Part shown: in pieces, positions 27,524 through 35,927 of the stretch
Layout of the letters: the number at the start of each line of letters is the position of its first letter
Numbering within the stretch: position 1 is the stretch's first letter
Origin: Microbacterium protaetiae
GTDB taxonomy: Bacteria; Actinomycetota; Actinomycetes; Actinomycetales; Microbacteriaceae
Reading direction: 5' to 3'
NCBI RefSeq assembly: GCF_004135285.1
Contig: NZ_CP035494.1
Location: 2,232,001-2,296,000 of the forward strand
Length of the DNA: 64,000 bases
Position numbers and translations under genes: made by a program
Notes under the pieces: generated by a model
What the model was told of the DNA's origin: nothing
Seen by the model: only the letters and a program-made list of their open reading frames with translations
Databases searched by the model: none

Positions 27524-27589
27524 TTTCCCTGTCCACATCAAACCGGCGGCAGATTGATGTGGACAGGGAAATTCCATATGGAATTTCCC
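27524..27589. repeat. Family B repeat, copy B1: stem-loop plus 24-bp perfect palindrome
   Basis: An 18-bp perfect inverted repeat (27524-27541 with 27554-27571; left arm begins TTTCCCTGTCCACATCA) encloses a 12-base loop. Its right arm runs into a 24-bp perfect palindrome at 27566-27589 whose half is GGGAAATTCCAT. The same palindrome occurs twice at locus B2, so this is a dispersed repeat and not an ordinary terminator. It lies between the 5' end of the glycosylase gene and the 3' end of the winged-helix regulator. Confidence 0.85.
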
Positions 27590-27615
27590 AGGTGGGAGCG
27601 ACGGAGGGCGGGGGG

Positions 27616-28353
27616 TCAGAAGCGGTCGGGCGACGGGGTGCCGTGGCCGTAGCGGATCACGACATCGGCGTGCCGATCGAAGCGGTAGCCGACGCCGCGC
27701 ACCGTGCGCACGATGTCTTCGTAGCGGCCGAGCTTGGCGCGCAGCCGACGCACGTGCACGTCGATCGTGCGCTCGCCCGGAGCGTCTTTGTCAGTCGAGC
27801 CCTGCCACAGCGACGACACCAGCTCGCCGCGCTCGATCGTGCGGCCCTCGCGCAGCACGAGGTACTGCAGCAGCTCGAATTCCTTGAACGTGAGGGCGGC
27901 CGACTCGCCGTCGATGACCACGCGCTTGCGCGAGATGTCGACGGTCACGCGGCTGCCGGTGGCCTCCTCATCCGCATCGGGCTCGGTCTTCGTACGCGCA
28001 ATGGCACTCGGCTCCTGCAGCGCACGGCGCACCACGTCGACGTCGCGGCCGCCGGCGCCGACCGGGGCCAGTGCCACGGTCGCATACGTCTCGGCGCCGG
28101 GCGCGACATCGGCGAGCGTGCGCCGCAGGGCATCGACGATGGCGCCGAGCGAGATGCCGGATGCCGCGGCCTTGGCCTCGTCGAAGCCGACATAGAGCGC
28201 GAAGCCGCGGGGGGTGGTGCCGGCGGGCAGGTTGCTCGCCGGGGCAGCCGGCGCCGAAACCTCGGCGGGCCGGTCGGTGACCAGCCGCAGCGTCGGGCGG
28301 GCGGTCGTGCTGGTGGCGGTGGTGGGACGCTCGAGAAGGGCGGTGTTCGACAT
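27616..28353 (-). CDS. OmpR-type winged-helix regulator without a receiver domain
   Basis: A 245-residue protein starting ATG (complement of 28351-28353) eight bases after AAGGA. The carboxy-terminal half is a Trans_reg_C winged helix: LTFKEFELLQYLVLREGRTIERGELVSSLW, the recognition helix ERTIDVHVRRLRAKLG, and VRTVRGVGYRF. The amino half lacks a CheY receiver. It has a small alpha/beta stretch (GFALYVGFDEAKAAASGISLGAIVDALRRTL) of unknown ligand. It may be controlled by a signal other than phosphorylation. A long upstream gap holds an 18-bp palindrome. Confidence 0.8.
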   Translation of the reverse strand: MSNTALLERPTTATSTTARPTLRLVTDRPAEVSAPAAPASNLPAGTTPRGFALYVGFDEAKAAASGISLGAIVDALRRTLADVAPGAETYATVALAPVGAGGRDVDVVRRALQEPSAIARTKTEPDADEEATGSRVTVDISRKRVVIDGESAALTFKEFELLQYLVLREGRTIERGELVSSLWQGSTDKDAPGERTIDVHVRRLRAKLGRYEDIVRTVRGVGYRFDRHADVVIRYGHGTPSPDRF

Positions 28354-28821
28354 GGGATGAAGTCCTTGACTGCGGGGACCCGGTGGTCGGTGATTCGACC
28401 CGAACCGGGTACGGGTGTGTTGCGATCGCGGCCCGAAGCGGGGCCGGGTGCGAGGCATCCTTGCGCGGTGTGCGGCGAGGTGCTCGGGGGCTTCCAGCGC
28501 GATGACCTTCGAGGTGGAGAAGGCAGCGTGCGCGAGCCCGGCGGGGGTTACCGACTCAGCGGCACATTCGACAACACATGGCAACGCGACACGGCATCAT
28601 GATGCCGTTTGTTCCGTTCGCCTCCCGGGCGGACAGATATCGCACGTTGCTCGTCATGTGCCCGATTATGACGGAATTCGTCCCCGTGCGTCAAATCGCA
28701 CGGATGCCACGTGCGAACCGTGACGAAATGTGACAGATTGCTCAGTTCGGCGCGCTGCGACCCGGTGTCGAGGTGGGTGAGACGGCGTCCTGCCGCTGTT
28801 CGGATGGCAGACTATCCCCTC
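28354..28821. other. 468-bp gene-free region with an 18-bp perfect palindrome
   Basis: This gap separates the divergent winged-helix regulator and kinase genes. It holds the 18-bp perfect palindrome ACGGCATCATGATGCCGT (28591-28608) and a weaker CGTGCG/CGCACG stem (28685-28702). Base composition falls between 28560 and 28740, as in promoter DNA. I see no convincing gene, riboswitch or structured RNA. It probably carries both promoters and a regulator site. Confidence 0.6.
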
Positions 28822-29376
28822 GTGAAGGTGCGCATCGTCGGGACATCGGGGTCGGGAAAGTCCCGGCTCGCGGAGCGCGTTGCGGCCGAAGCCAGCCTTC
28901 CCCGGCTCGAGCTGGACGCCGTCTTCTGGGATGTCGACTGGACCTTGCGCGACCTCGGTCAGGCCCGCTCTCTGATCGCCGACTTCGTCGTCGCGCACCC
29001 CGACGGCTGGGTGATGGACGGCAATTGGACCTCGCGTATGGGCGATGTGCTCGATCCACCGCACGCACCCGACGTGACGGTATGGATCGACCACTCCCGG
29101 CTGCGCACGCTCGGCCGGGTCGTGCGGCGCACCCTGCGGCGCGCGATCTTTCGCGAGGAACTCTGGCACGGCAACCGCGAGCGCCCGACGTCGTGGCTTC
29201 GCCGGGATCCCGACGAGAACATCATCCTGTGGTCATGGACGCAGCATCCGGTCGGCCGCGCCCAGCTTGCACAGCGCATCGCCGACGGCGAGGCGATCGT
29301 GCGGCTGCGCGGGCAGCACGCGGTGGATGCCTGGGTTCGGGCGCTGCGCGACGCCGACGGGTCCGGGCGGGGTTAG
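28822..29376 (+). CDS. P-loop kinase, FlaR/topology-modulation-like
   Basis: A 184-residue nucleotide-binding protein. A Walker A motif GTSGSGKS opens at about residue 7, followed by the LPRLELDAVFWDVDW stretch, WVMDGNWTSRM, and a basic lid RRTLRRAIFREELWHGNRE. This pattern is that of adenylate-kinase-like proteins loosely named DNA topology modulation. The true substrate is unknown. GTG 28822 puts the first residues directly at the P-loop strand, as in relatives. ATG 28804 is an alternative that adds six residues. The next gene follows in nine bases. Confidence 0.75.
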   Translation: MKVRIVGTSGSGKSRLAERVAAEASLPRLELDAVFWDVDWTLRDLGQARSLIADFVVAHPDGWVMDGNWTSRMGDVLDPPHAPDVTVWIDHSRLRTLGRVVRRTLRRAIFREELWHGNRERPTSWLRRDPDENIILWSWTQHPVGRAQLAQRIADGEAIVRLRGQHAVDAWVRALRDADGSGRG

Positions 29377-29385
29377 CCTTGCGGC

Positions 29386-29691
29386 GTGAGTGATTTCCGT
29401 TTCGCGAACGAACCCGACGCGTCGCGTTACACCTTGCACCGCGGTGACGATCTGGTCAGTGTGCTGGACTATCGCGACGACGGTCGCAGCGTCGCCCTGA
29501 CCCGGGCCTATACGGTTCCGCCCTTCCGAGGCAACGGCTATGCCGGCGAACTCGTCGACCGTGCGGTGGCCACTCTCGAGCACAGTGGTGAACGCACGGT
29601 GGTTCCGGTGTGCTGGTATGTCGCCGATTGGTTCGCCGCGCATCCGGAGCGGTGCGGCATCCTCTCTCATCCCGCGCAGTCCGTCTGCTGA
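29386..29691 (+). CDS. Small GNAT acetyltransferase (YjdJ/Gtn-like)
   Basis: A 101-residue minimal GNAT-like domain of the COG2388 type. It has an acetyl-CoA loop in TVPPFRGNGYAGELVDRAVATLE, a following beta strand (RTVVPVCWYVADWF), and a short tail. The family is related to eukaryotic NATD1 and has poorly known substrates. The GTG start lies nine bases after the kinase stop, so the two are likely one operon. Confidence 0.8.
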   Translation: MSDFRFANEPDASRYTLHRGDDLVSVLDYRDDGRSVALTRAYTVPPFRGNGYAGELVDRAVATLEHSGERTVVPVCWYVADWFAAHPERCGILSHPAQSVC

Positions 29692-29729
29692 CGCGTCGGC
29701 GCCCTCACCCCTGGAACGCGTCGGGGCGC

Positions 29730-30509
29730 TCAGCGTTCTGATGCGAACGAGACGATGCGTGCGGCGGCGGCCTGCGGATCGCGGATCATGGTCTCGTGGC
29801 CATGCCCGGGGATCTCTTCGTACCACGCCCCCGGGATCGCCCCCGCCACCCTGCGGCACCACGGCACCGGGCATACCCGGTCTTCTGCGCCGCGCAGCAC
29901 GAGCGTAGGCACCGTCACGTGCGGCAGACGGTCTTCGGGCCGGTGCACGAGCATCGCGCGCATCTTGCGCGCCAGGTGCGGTCCGGCACGCAGGTACTCG
30001 CGCGCGCCGCGCAGCACGACCAGTGGGCTCTCCACAGCCAGGTCCTGCACGAGCCGCAGCAGCTGCCGCCGCGCCGTGCGCTCGGCGACGTTCACGGTCG
30101 GCGCGACGAGCACGAGTCTGTCGACGAGACCGGGGTGGCGCACGGCCAGTTCCAGGGCCACCTGCGTGCCCATCGAGTGGCCGATGACCACCACGGGTGG
30201 CAGCATCCGCCATCGCACGAAAGCTGCGACGAGGTCGGCGGTGCGCTCCATCGTCAGGGTGCGCATCGGCTCGGGGGCTTCGCCGTAGCCGGGTTGATCG
30301 ATCGCTATCACGCGCCCGTGCGCCGAGAGAAGCTCGACCAGCCCGCGGAAGACGCTGCGACCCATGCCGACGCCGTGGATCAGCAGGAAGACGCGCTCGC
30401 CTTCGCCTTGCTCTTCGGCCACGAGGGTGGCGCCCGCGTGGGTGAACCGCGTCGGGGCGGGGTCGCGGGGCGCGCCCGCGGTGGCGCTGCCGTCGAGTTC
30501 ATCCGCCAT
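29730..30509 (-). CDS. Alpha/beta hydrolase
   Basis: A 259-residue hydrolase with LLIHGVGMGRSVF (oxyanion strand), IDQPGYGEAPEP, nucleophile elbow GHSMGT, an acidic residue in LRGAEDRVCP and His in PGHGHETMI. The triad is complete, so it should be active, but the substrate is not evident. It resembles broad esterase/haloperoxidase-like actinobacterial enzymes. Its stop is convergent with the small GNAT gene, separated by 38 bp. Confidence 0.82.
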   Translation of the reverse strand: MADELDGSATAGAPRDPAPTRFTHAGATLVAEEQGEGERVFLLIHGVGMGRSVFRGLVELLSAHGRVIAIDQPGYGEAPEPMRTLTMERTADLVAAFVRWRMLPPVVVIGHSMGTQVALELAVRHPGLVDRLVLVAPTVNVAERTARRQLLRLVQDLAVESPLVVLRGAREYLRAGPHLARKMRAMLVHRPEDRLPHVTVPTLVLRGAEDRVCPVPWCRRVAGAIPGAWYEEIPGHGHETMIRDPQAAAARIVSFASER

Positions 30510-30615
30510 GCTCCGAGGCTATCTCGCAGGGGCGGGTTCGCCCGGTCAAGCCCCTTCCCCGGCGGCCCCGGTGAGGGCAGCACCGGTGGGGCCGACACGG
30601 TGAGGGCGGCCCCGG

Positions 30616-30810
30616 TCAGGCGGGGCACCCCACACATGGCGCTGTCGGCTGCGGCATGCGCACCGCGCGCGGCTCGCGTCGCACGACCTGCTCGATGGGC
30701 GCCGGCGCCAGCGCCGAGCGCTCGAGGGCGACGCGGCGCCGCTCGATCCGGCGCGTGATCTGTTCAGTTTCGGACCGAGACAACACTTCGGCCATATACG
30801 CCTCGTACAT
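30616..30810 (-). CDS. Small basic protein, unknown
   Basis: A 64-residue protein: MYEAYMAEVLSRSETEQITRRI, a predicted charged helix, followed by a basic Arg-rich stretch and a Pro/Cys tail (APCVGCPA). The ATG (complement of 30808-30810) is seven bases after a good GGAA ribosome-binding site, which is the main support for it being real. Upstream, TTTCCCTGTCCA at 30824-30835 matches the left arm of family B, perhaps a relic. I assign no function. Confidence 0.5.
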   Translation of the reverse strand: MYEAYMAEVLSRSETEQITRRIERRRVALERSALAPAPIEQVVRREPRAVRMPQPTAPCVGCPA

Positions 30811-30879
30811 CGTCTGTTCCTTCTTTCCCTGTCCAATCTCAAGGTAGAAGGGGGCTCCGACATTCCCGCGGCGGCCGCT

Positions 30880-31716
30880 TCATTCGGGTGCGGGTGACTG
30901 CCTTTCGAGCACGTCGACGCGATCGCCGAGCGTGATCGTGCCGGAATGCTCGGGGACCAGACGGATGGCGAACCAGGTCTTGCCCGCGCGTTTGCGGTGC
31001 CGCGCGAGGGTGCGCAGCGGCTCCTTGCCATGCGCGAGGGTGTCGGGGTCGATGGTGGTCAGCACGCACCGGTCGCACTGCTCGGTGAACCGGTAGGTCA
31101 CCGAACCGATGCGAACCCGCGCCCAGCGATCCTCGTCGAAGGCCTCCAGCTTTCCGTCTGCGTCGTCCACGACAACGTTCGGACGAAAGCGGCCGACCGG
31201 GATCGCGGCATCGGGGTCGGTCTCGGCGATCCACTCGTTCAGGCGCGCCACCGACGCGGTGCTGGCCAGCAGCAGCGGGCCGGTGTCGGCGAGGCTGACA
31301 TGGTCGCCGTCTCGCCCGCCGTGCTCGGGAGCCACCGAGCGTGCGCGCGGGTCGTCCTGCCAGATCAGACGCACCGGCTCGCCCAGCACCCGCGAGCACC
31401 AGGCGGCGGCATCGTCGCCGCCGTACCGGGCTTCGGGCATGCGCGAGACACCCACCGGCACCACGGCGCCGCCCACCGGGAACGGCACGTGCAGGTCGGG
31501 CATATCGGGTGCGCTCAGGTGCAGACCGGTCGCGGTCGGGGCGGCGCTGATGCGCAGCATCCGGTCGCGCGTGCGCGCCGTGATGACGGCGCCGGCGTGG
31601 TCGACGACAGCCCAGCGCCGGTCGTGTTCGAGCCCGTGCGGATGCACGGTGGCCGTGGAAACGGGGAGGGCGCGGGTGGATTTGACGGGATAGACAGCCA
31701 GCGAAGCGACGTGCAC
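30880..31716 (-). CDS. MOSC domain protein
   Basis: A 278-residue protein with an amino-terminal MOSC_N beta barrel (VASLAVYPVKSTRALPV, DRRWAVVDHAGAVITAR) and a carboxy-terminal MOSC domain with RFRPNVVVD and the sulfur-carrier Cys in FTEQCDRCVLTTIDPDT. MOSC proteins handle molybdenum-cofactor sulfur or form nitrogen-reducing (YcbX/mARC-like) enzymes. The GTG start (complement of 31714-31716) lies seven bases after a TAGATT -10 box. It is divergent from sbcD. Confidence 0.85.
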   Translation of the reverse strand: MHVASLAVYPVKSTRALPVSTATVHPHGLEHDRRWAVVDHAGAVITARTRDRMLRISAAPTATGLHLSAPDMPDLHVPFPVGGAVVPVGVSRMPEARYGGDDAAAWCSRVLGEPVRLIWQDDPRARSVAPEHGGRDGDHVSLADTGPLLLASTASVARLNEWIAETDPDAAIPVGRFRPNVVVDDADGKLEAFDEDRWARVRIGSVTYRFTEQCDRCVLTTIDPDTLAHGKEPLRTLARHRKRAGKTWFAIRLVPEHSGTITLGDRVDVLERQSPAPE

Positions 31717-31723
31717 GTCGGCA

Positions 31724-31729
31724 AATCTA
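31724..31729 (-). promoter_or_regulatory. MOSC gene -10 box (leaderless)
   Basis: TAGATT on the minus strand, seven bases before the GTG start, with no ribosome-binding site between. Confidence 0.5.
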
Positions 31730-31776
31730 ACAAGCCGGGCCCGGCCCGCCGTGCCGGCGATGTCGGATGCCGCACG

Positions 31777-31782
31777 TACCGT
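31777..31782 (+). promoter_or_regulatory. sbcD -10 box (leaderless)
   Basis: TACCGT ends six bases before the sbcD ATG. This is the same arrangement as at pgi, and it decides the sbcD start over upstream in-frame codons. Confidence 0.5.
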
Positions 31783-31788
31783 GGAGTC

Positions 31789-32940
31789 ATGCGGATCCTG
31801 CACACCTCCGACTGGCACATCGGGCGCACTTTTCACGGCAGCTCGACGCTGACGGCGCTGCGCGGCGTGCTCGACGCGCTTGTCGCCGAGGTGCGCACGC
31901 GCGCGGTCGATGTGGTTCTCGTCGCCGGCGACGTGTTCGACTCGGCGACGCCGGCCGCCGACTGCTACACGCTGTTGACCGACACGCTGGCGGCGCTGCG
32001 CGACACGGGCGCGCGCGTGGTGGTCACCAGCGGCAATCATGACTCGGCCGCGCGTCTCGGCTTTCAGGCGAAGCTGCTGCGCAACGGCATCCATGTGCTG
32101 ACCGATCCGGCGGCGATAGCGACGCCGATCACGATCGCCGATGAGCACGGACCAGTGCATTTCTATGGCATCCCGTACCTCGAACCTGTGCTGGTGCGGC
32201 GGCTGTGGCCCGGCGTGCGCACGCAGGCGCAGGCACTGACCCGCGCGATGGATCTGGTGCGCACGGATGCTGCGGTGCGCGGTGGCCGCTTCGTCGCGGC
32301 CGCGCACTGCTTCGCCGCCGGAGTCGAGGCGACACCGCACCTGGAACGCGATATTCAGCAGGGCGGTCTCGACGTGGTGCCGCGGGCGGCGTTCGACGGA
32401 CCCGACTATGTGGCGCTCGGGCACATCCACGGGCGCAGCGTGCTCTCCGAGCGGGTGCGGTACGCGGGGGCGCCGCTGCACTACAGCTTCGGCGAGCGTG
32501 ACAAGCCGCGCGGTGCGTGGCTGGTGGAGATGGATGCCGAAGGCCTGGCCGAGGTGCAGTGGATAGATCTTCCGGTACCGCGCCGACTTGTGCAGCTCAC
32601 CGGAAGCCTCGACGAGCTTCTCACCGACCCGCGCTTCATACCCGACGAAGACGCGTGGGTCAGTGCGCGCTACACCGACACCGTGGCACAGTCCGATCCG
32701 ATGCGACGGCTGCAGCAGCGCTTCGTGCATTGCGCCGAGGTGCGACACACTCCGGCGGTGCGCGCGGCAGCCGACACCCGCACGTTCACCGCGCGGGTCG
32801 AGGCCGCCGGCGCCGACGACGCACGGTTGATCGACGCGTTCCTCGCGCATGTGCGCAACGGTCAGGGGGCCTCCGACGACGAATCCGATCTCGTGCGTGA
32901 GGTCATCGGCGAGCGGGTGGGGGCGGAGGCCGCGGTATGA
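31789..32940 (+). CDS. sbcD: Exonuclease SbcCD subunit D
   Basis: The nuclease half of the SbcCD (Mre11-Rad50-like) complex, which opens hairpins and trims DNA ends. The 383-residue protein shows the calcineurin-like phosphoesterase motifs in order: LHTSDWHIG, VLVAGDVFDS, VTSGNHDS, AAHCF and YVALGHIHG, which provide the two-metal site. ATG 31789 follows a leaderless -10 box. The stop overlaps the sbcC ATG by four bases. Confidence 0.95.
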   Translation: MRILHTSDWHIGRTFHGSSTLTALRGVLDALVAEVRTRAVDVVLVAGDVFDSATPAADCYTLLTDTLAALRDTGARVVVTSGNHDSAARLGFQAKLLRNGIHVLTDPAAIATPITIADEHGPVHFYGIPYLEPVLVRRLWPGVRTQAQALTRAMDLVRTDAAVRGGRFVAAAHCFAAGVEATPHLERDIQQGGLDVVPRAAFDGPDYVALGHIHGRSVLSERVRYAGAPLHYSFGERDKPRGAWLVEMDAEGLAEVQWIDLPVPRRLVQLTGSLDELLTDPRFIPDEDAWVSARYTDTVAQSDPMRRLQQRFVHCAEVRHTPAVRAAADTRTFTARVEAAGADDARLIDAFLAHVRNGQGASDDESDLVREVIGERVGAEAAV

Positions 32941-35924
32941 AGTTGCATCGTCTCGAGCTCGAGGGATTCGGGCCGTTCCTACAGCGTCAGGTCATCGACT
33001 TCGACGCTTTCGACGACGACGGCATCTTCCTGATCGCCGGGCGCACCGGCGCCGGCAAGTCGAGCATTCTCGACGGGGTGGGCTTCGCGCTGTATGGCGG
33101 TGTACCCCGCTACGACGGCGGAGCCAAACGGCTGCGCAGCGACCACTGCCGACCCGAAGACCGCAGCGAGGTGCGACTCGAGTTCACCGTCGGCGACCGG
33201 CGCTGGCGGGTCACGCGCTCACCCGAATACGAGCGGCCGAAGCGCAACGGCACTGGGCTGACGACCGAAGAGCACCGGGCAGTGGTCGAAGAGCTCGTCG
33301 ACGGCGAATGGGTGGGCCGGGCGGCGAAGCCGCGCGAGGCGGGCGAACTGCTCGGCGAGATCCTCGGGCTGAACCGTGAGCAATTCCAGCAGGTGATTCT
33401 GCTGGCCCAGAACCGGTTCGCGCAGTTCCTCCTGGCATCGGGCGGCGACCGTCAGGCACTGCTGCGCACCTTGTTCGGCAGCCGCACGTATCAAGAGTAT
33501 GAGCGCCTACTCGACGAGCGACGCAAAGACGCCGAAGATGCCCTGGCCGACCGGCGGCGCGTCATCGAACTCGCGCTCGATGACGCCGAGAACACCGTCG
33601 CGGCACACGAACTGGCCGGCGAAGGGGCACCGGGCAACGCCCTCCCCGACCGACTTGGCGCGCTGGATCGTGCTATCGAACGAGGCCGCTATCGGGTCGA
33701 GGTGTTGACCGAGGCTCAGACCGCCGCGATCGCCGCCCGCGACGAGGCCTTCGCCGCGCACGAGAAGGTGAAGTCCCTGCACGAGTGGGCGCGGGCGCGG
33801 GATGCCGCGCGCGAGGCACTCGCGAAGCGTCAGGCGCGCACGACCGAGATCGATGCCGACCGCCGAGCTCTGCACGATGCGCGCGGCGCCGAGGGACTGC
33901 GCGCCCCGCTCGAACATGCCGCTCATGCCGAGGCGGCCGCGCAGCAGGCGCGCCGTGCCGAGACGGCGGCCCGCGCCGCGTGGGACGAGGCGGGCGGGCA
34001 GCAGGACGCCGATGCCCAGACGCTGGCCGCACTCATCGACGATCTCACCGGCCGGCTGGCGCTCTGGCAGAGCGCCGCGGCGCAGGAGGCGGAGCTTCCA
34101 TCGCTGCGCGAGAAGCATGCCGCCGCCGAGCAGAGGGTGGCGGCGGCACAGACACGGATCGCAGAGTTGGAGAGGCAGCGCGCGGCGCTTCCGGCGCGGC
34201 GTGCTGAACTCGACGAGGCGCTGCGCACACACGTCGCCGTGGCGGCGACGGCCGATGACGCGCGGCGGGTCGTGGAACAGGCGCGCGCACGTCGCGACGC
34301 CGCCGAAGAGGCCCGCACGCGCGCCGAGACCCTCCACGAGGCAGACAAGACCAAGCTCGCCCGGCAGGAGGAGGCCACGGCCGCCGCCGCTGCAGCCGAT
34401 GCGCTGCTGCGCCGTCGCATCGAGCAAAGGGCGGGCGAACTGGCCTCCGCACTCGAGGCTGGCCGGCCGTGCCCGGTGTGCGGTTCGGTCGAGCACCCGC
34501 ACCCGGCACCGCGTGCCGACGAGCCCGTCGGCGACGACGAGCTCGAGGCGGCAGACAACGCCCGGGATGCCGCACAGCAGCGTGCGCACGAGGCCGGAGA
34601 GACGGCGGCCACCGCGCTCGCCGCGTACGCGGATGCCGCTGCCCGGTCGGGAGGACTCGATCCCGACGGCGCGCGGCGCGCGTTCGATCAGGCCGTGGAT
34701 CGGCTCACGGCGGCCGAGACGGCGGCGAGAGAGCGGGATCGCCTGCGGGCTGAACGCGATGGGCTTGATGAGGAAGACGCGCGCATCGCGGCCGACATCG
34801 ACCGGTCGCGAGCCGGTGTCACCGAAGCGCAGGATGAGCTGACCACGCTGGGCGAGCGGTTGACATCGGCGCAGGCCGTCGTCGCCGCTGCCCGCGACGA
34901 CTTCGCATCCGTGGCCGCGCGGATCGACGACGGAGCGCGACGGCGAGCGGCCGCCGTCGCGCTGCGCGCCGCGATCGAGACATCCCGGACAGCGACCGAG
35001 TCCGCACGCGCCGCCGGTGACGACCGCGACCGTCGCGTGGCGGCATCCGACTTCGTCGACGCCGCCGCGGCGCGCGCTGCTCTGCGTGACGACGCCGAGC
35101 GCTCGCGCCTGGATGAGAAGGTGCGGGCGCACGACACGGCGCTGGCCGAACTCAAGGGCCAGCTGGTGCAGCTCGAGCTGCAGCTGGCTGGGGCCGACGA
35201 TCCACTGCCCGACCTCGAGGCGAGTGCGGCGGCGCTCGCCGATGCCCGCGAAGCGGCGGCGGCAGCAGCGGGGGCGGCGACGGCGGTCGTCCAAGCCGTC
35301 GAATCCCTCGAGCGAGCGAGCGAGCGCGCGCACGACGCACATGCGCAGATCGGCGAACTCGACGCACACCGGCGCCTGGTCGCCGGCATCGCCGATGCCG
35401 TCGCCGGTCGCAACGAACGCAAGATGGATCTTGAGACGTTCGTGCTCGCCGCCGAGCTCGAGCAGATCGTGGCGGCAGCGAATGTGCGCCTGGATGCGAT
35501 GTCGGCGGGGCGCTACCGCCTGGCGCACACCGACGCGCTGGCAGCGCGCAACGCCGCCAGCGGGCTGGGGCTCGAGGTGGTCGACGCCTACACCGGGCGG
35601 GCGCGCCCCGCGCAGTCGCTGTCCGGCGGCGAGACGTTCCTGGCCTCGCTCGCCCTGGCGCTCGGCCTCGCGCAGGTGGTCACCGATCGGGCCGGCGGCA
35701 TCCGGCTCGACACGCTCTTCATCGACGAGGGGTTCGGCTCGCTCGACCCTGAGACGCTGGAGCTGGCCATGCGCACGCTCGATGAGCTGCGCGAGGGCGG
35801 TCGCACGGTCGGGGTGATCAGCCACGTCGAGGCGATGAAGGAGCAGATTCCTGCGCAGCTGGTCGTGGAAGCGACTGCCCACGGGCCGAGCGCGGTGCGT
35901 CAGAGCGCGCTCGACCCGGTGTGA
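32937..35924 (+). CDS. sbcC: Exonuclease SbcCD subunit C
   Basis: The Rad50-like ATPase of SbcCD, 995 residues. The Walker A motif GRTGAGKS is at residues 35-42. Two long Ala/Glu/Arg-rich coiled-coil arms flank a zinc hook CPVC at residues 512-515, and the ABC signature LSGGET and Walker B LFIDEGFGSLD lie near the carboxy end. The protein tethers DNA ends and controls the SbcD nuclease. The ATG overlaps the sbcD stop (ATGA), so the subunits are translationally coupled. Length is normal for the family. Confidence 0.95.
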   Translation: MKLHRLELEGFGPFLQRQVIDFDAFDDDGIFLIAGRTGAGKSSILDGVGFALYGGVPRYDGGAKRLRSDHCRPEDRSEVRLEFTVGDRRWRVTRSPEYERPKRNGTGLTTEEHRAVVEELVDGEWVGRAAKPREAGELLGEILGLNREQFQQVILLAQNRFAQFLLASGGDRQALLRTLFGSRTYQEYERLLDERRKDAEDALADRRRVIELALDDAENTVAAHELAGEGAPGNALPDRLGALDRAIERGRYRVEVLTEAQTAAIAARDEAFAAHEKVKSLHEWARARDAAREALAKRQARTTEIDADRRALHDARGAEGLRAPLEHAAHAEAAAQQARRAETAARAAWDEAGGQQDADAQTLAALIDDLTGRLALWQSAAAQEAELPSLREKHAAAEQRVAAAQTRIAELERQRAALPARRAELDEALRTHVAVAATADDARRVVEQARARRDAAEEARTRAETLHEADKTKLARQEEATAAAAAADALLRRRIEQRAGELASALEAGRPCPVCGSVEHPHPAPRADEPVGDDELEAADNARDAAQQRAHEAGETAATALAAYADAAARSGGLDPDGARRAFDQAVDRLTAAETAARERDRLRAERDGLDEEDARIAADIDRSRAGVTEAQDELTTLGERLTSAQAVVAAARDDFASVAARIDDGARRRAAAVALRAAIETSRTATESARAAGDDRDRRVAASDFVDAAAARAALRDDAERSRLDEKVRAHDTALAELKGQLVQLELQLAGADDPLPDLEASAAALADAREAAAAAAGAATAVVQAVESLERASERAHDAHAQIGELDAHRRLVAGIADAVAGRNERKMDLETFVLAAELEQIVAAANVRLDAMSAGRYRLAHTDALAARNAASGLGLEVVDAYTGRARPAQSLSGGETFLASLALALGLAQVVTDRAGGIRLDTLFIDEGFGSLDPETLELAMRTLDELREGGRTVGVISHVEAMKEQIPAQLVVEATAHGPSAVRQSALDPV

Positions 35925-35927
35925 GGG

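Noticed and set aside
28591..28608. Rho-independent terminator
   Set aside because: The 18-bp palindrome has no loop and no T tract, and lies between two divergent genes where no transcript should end.
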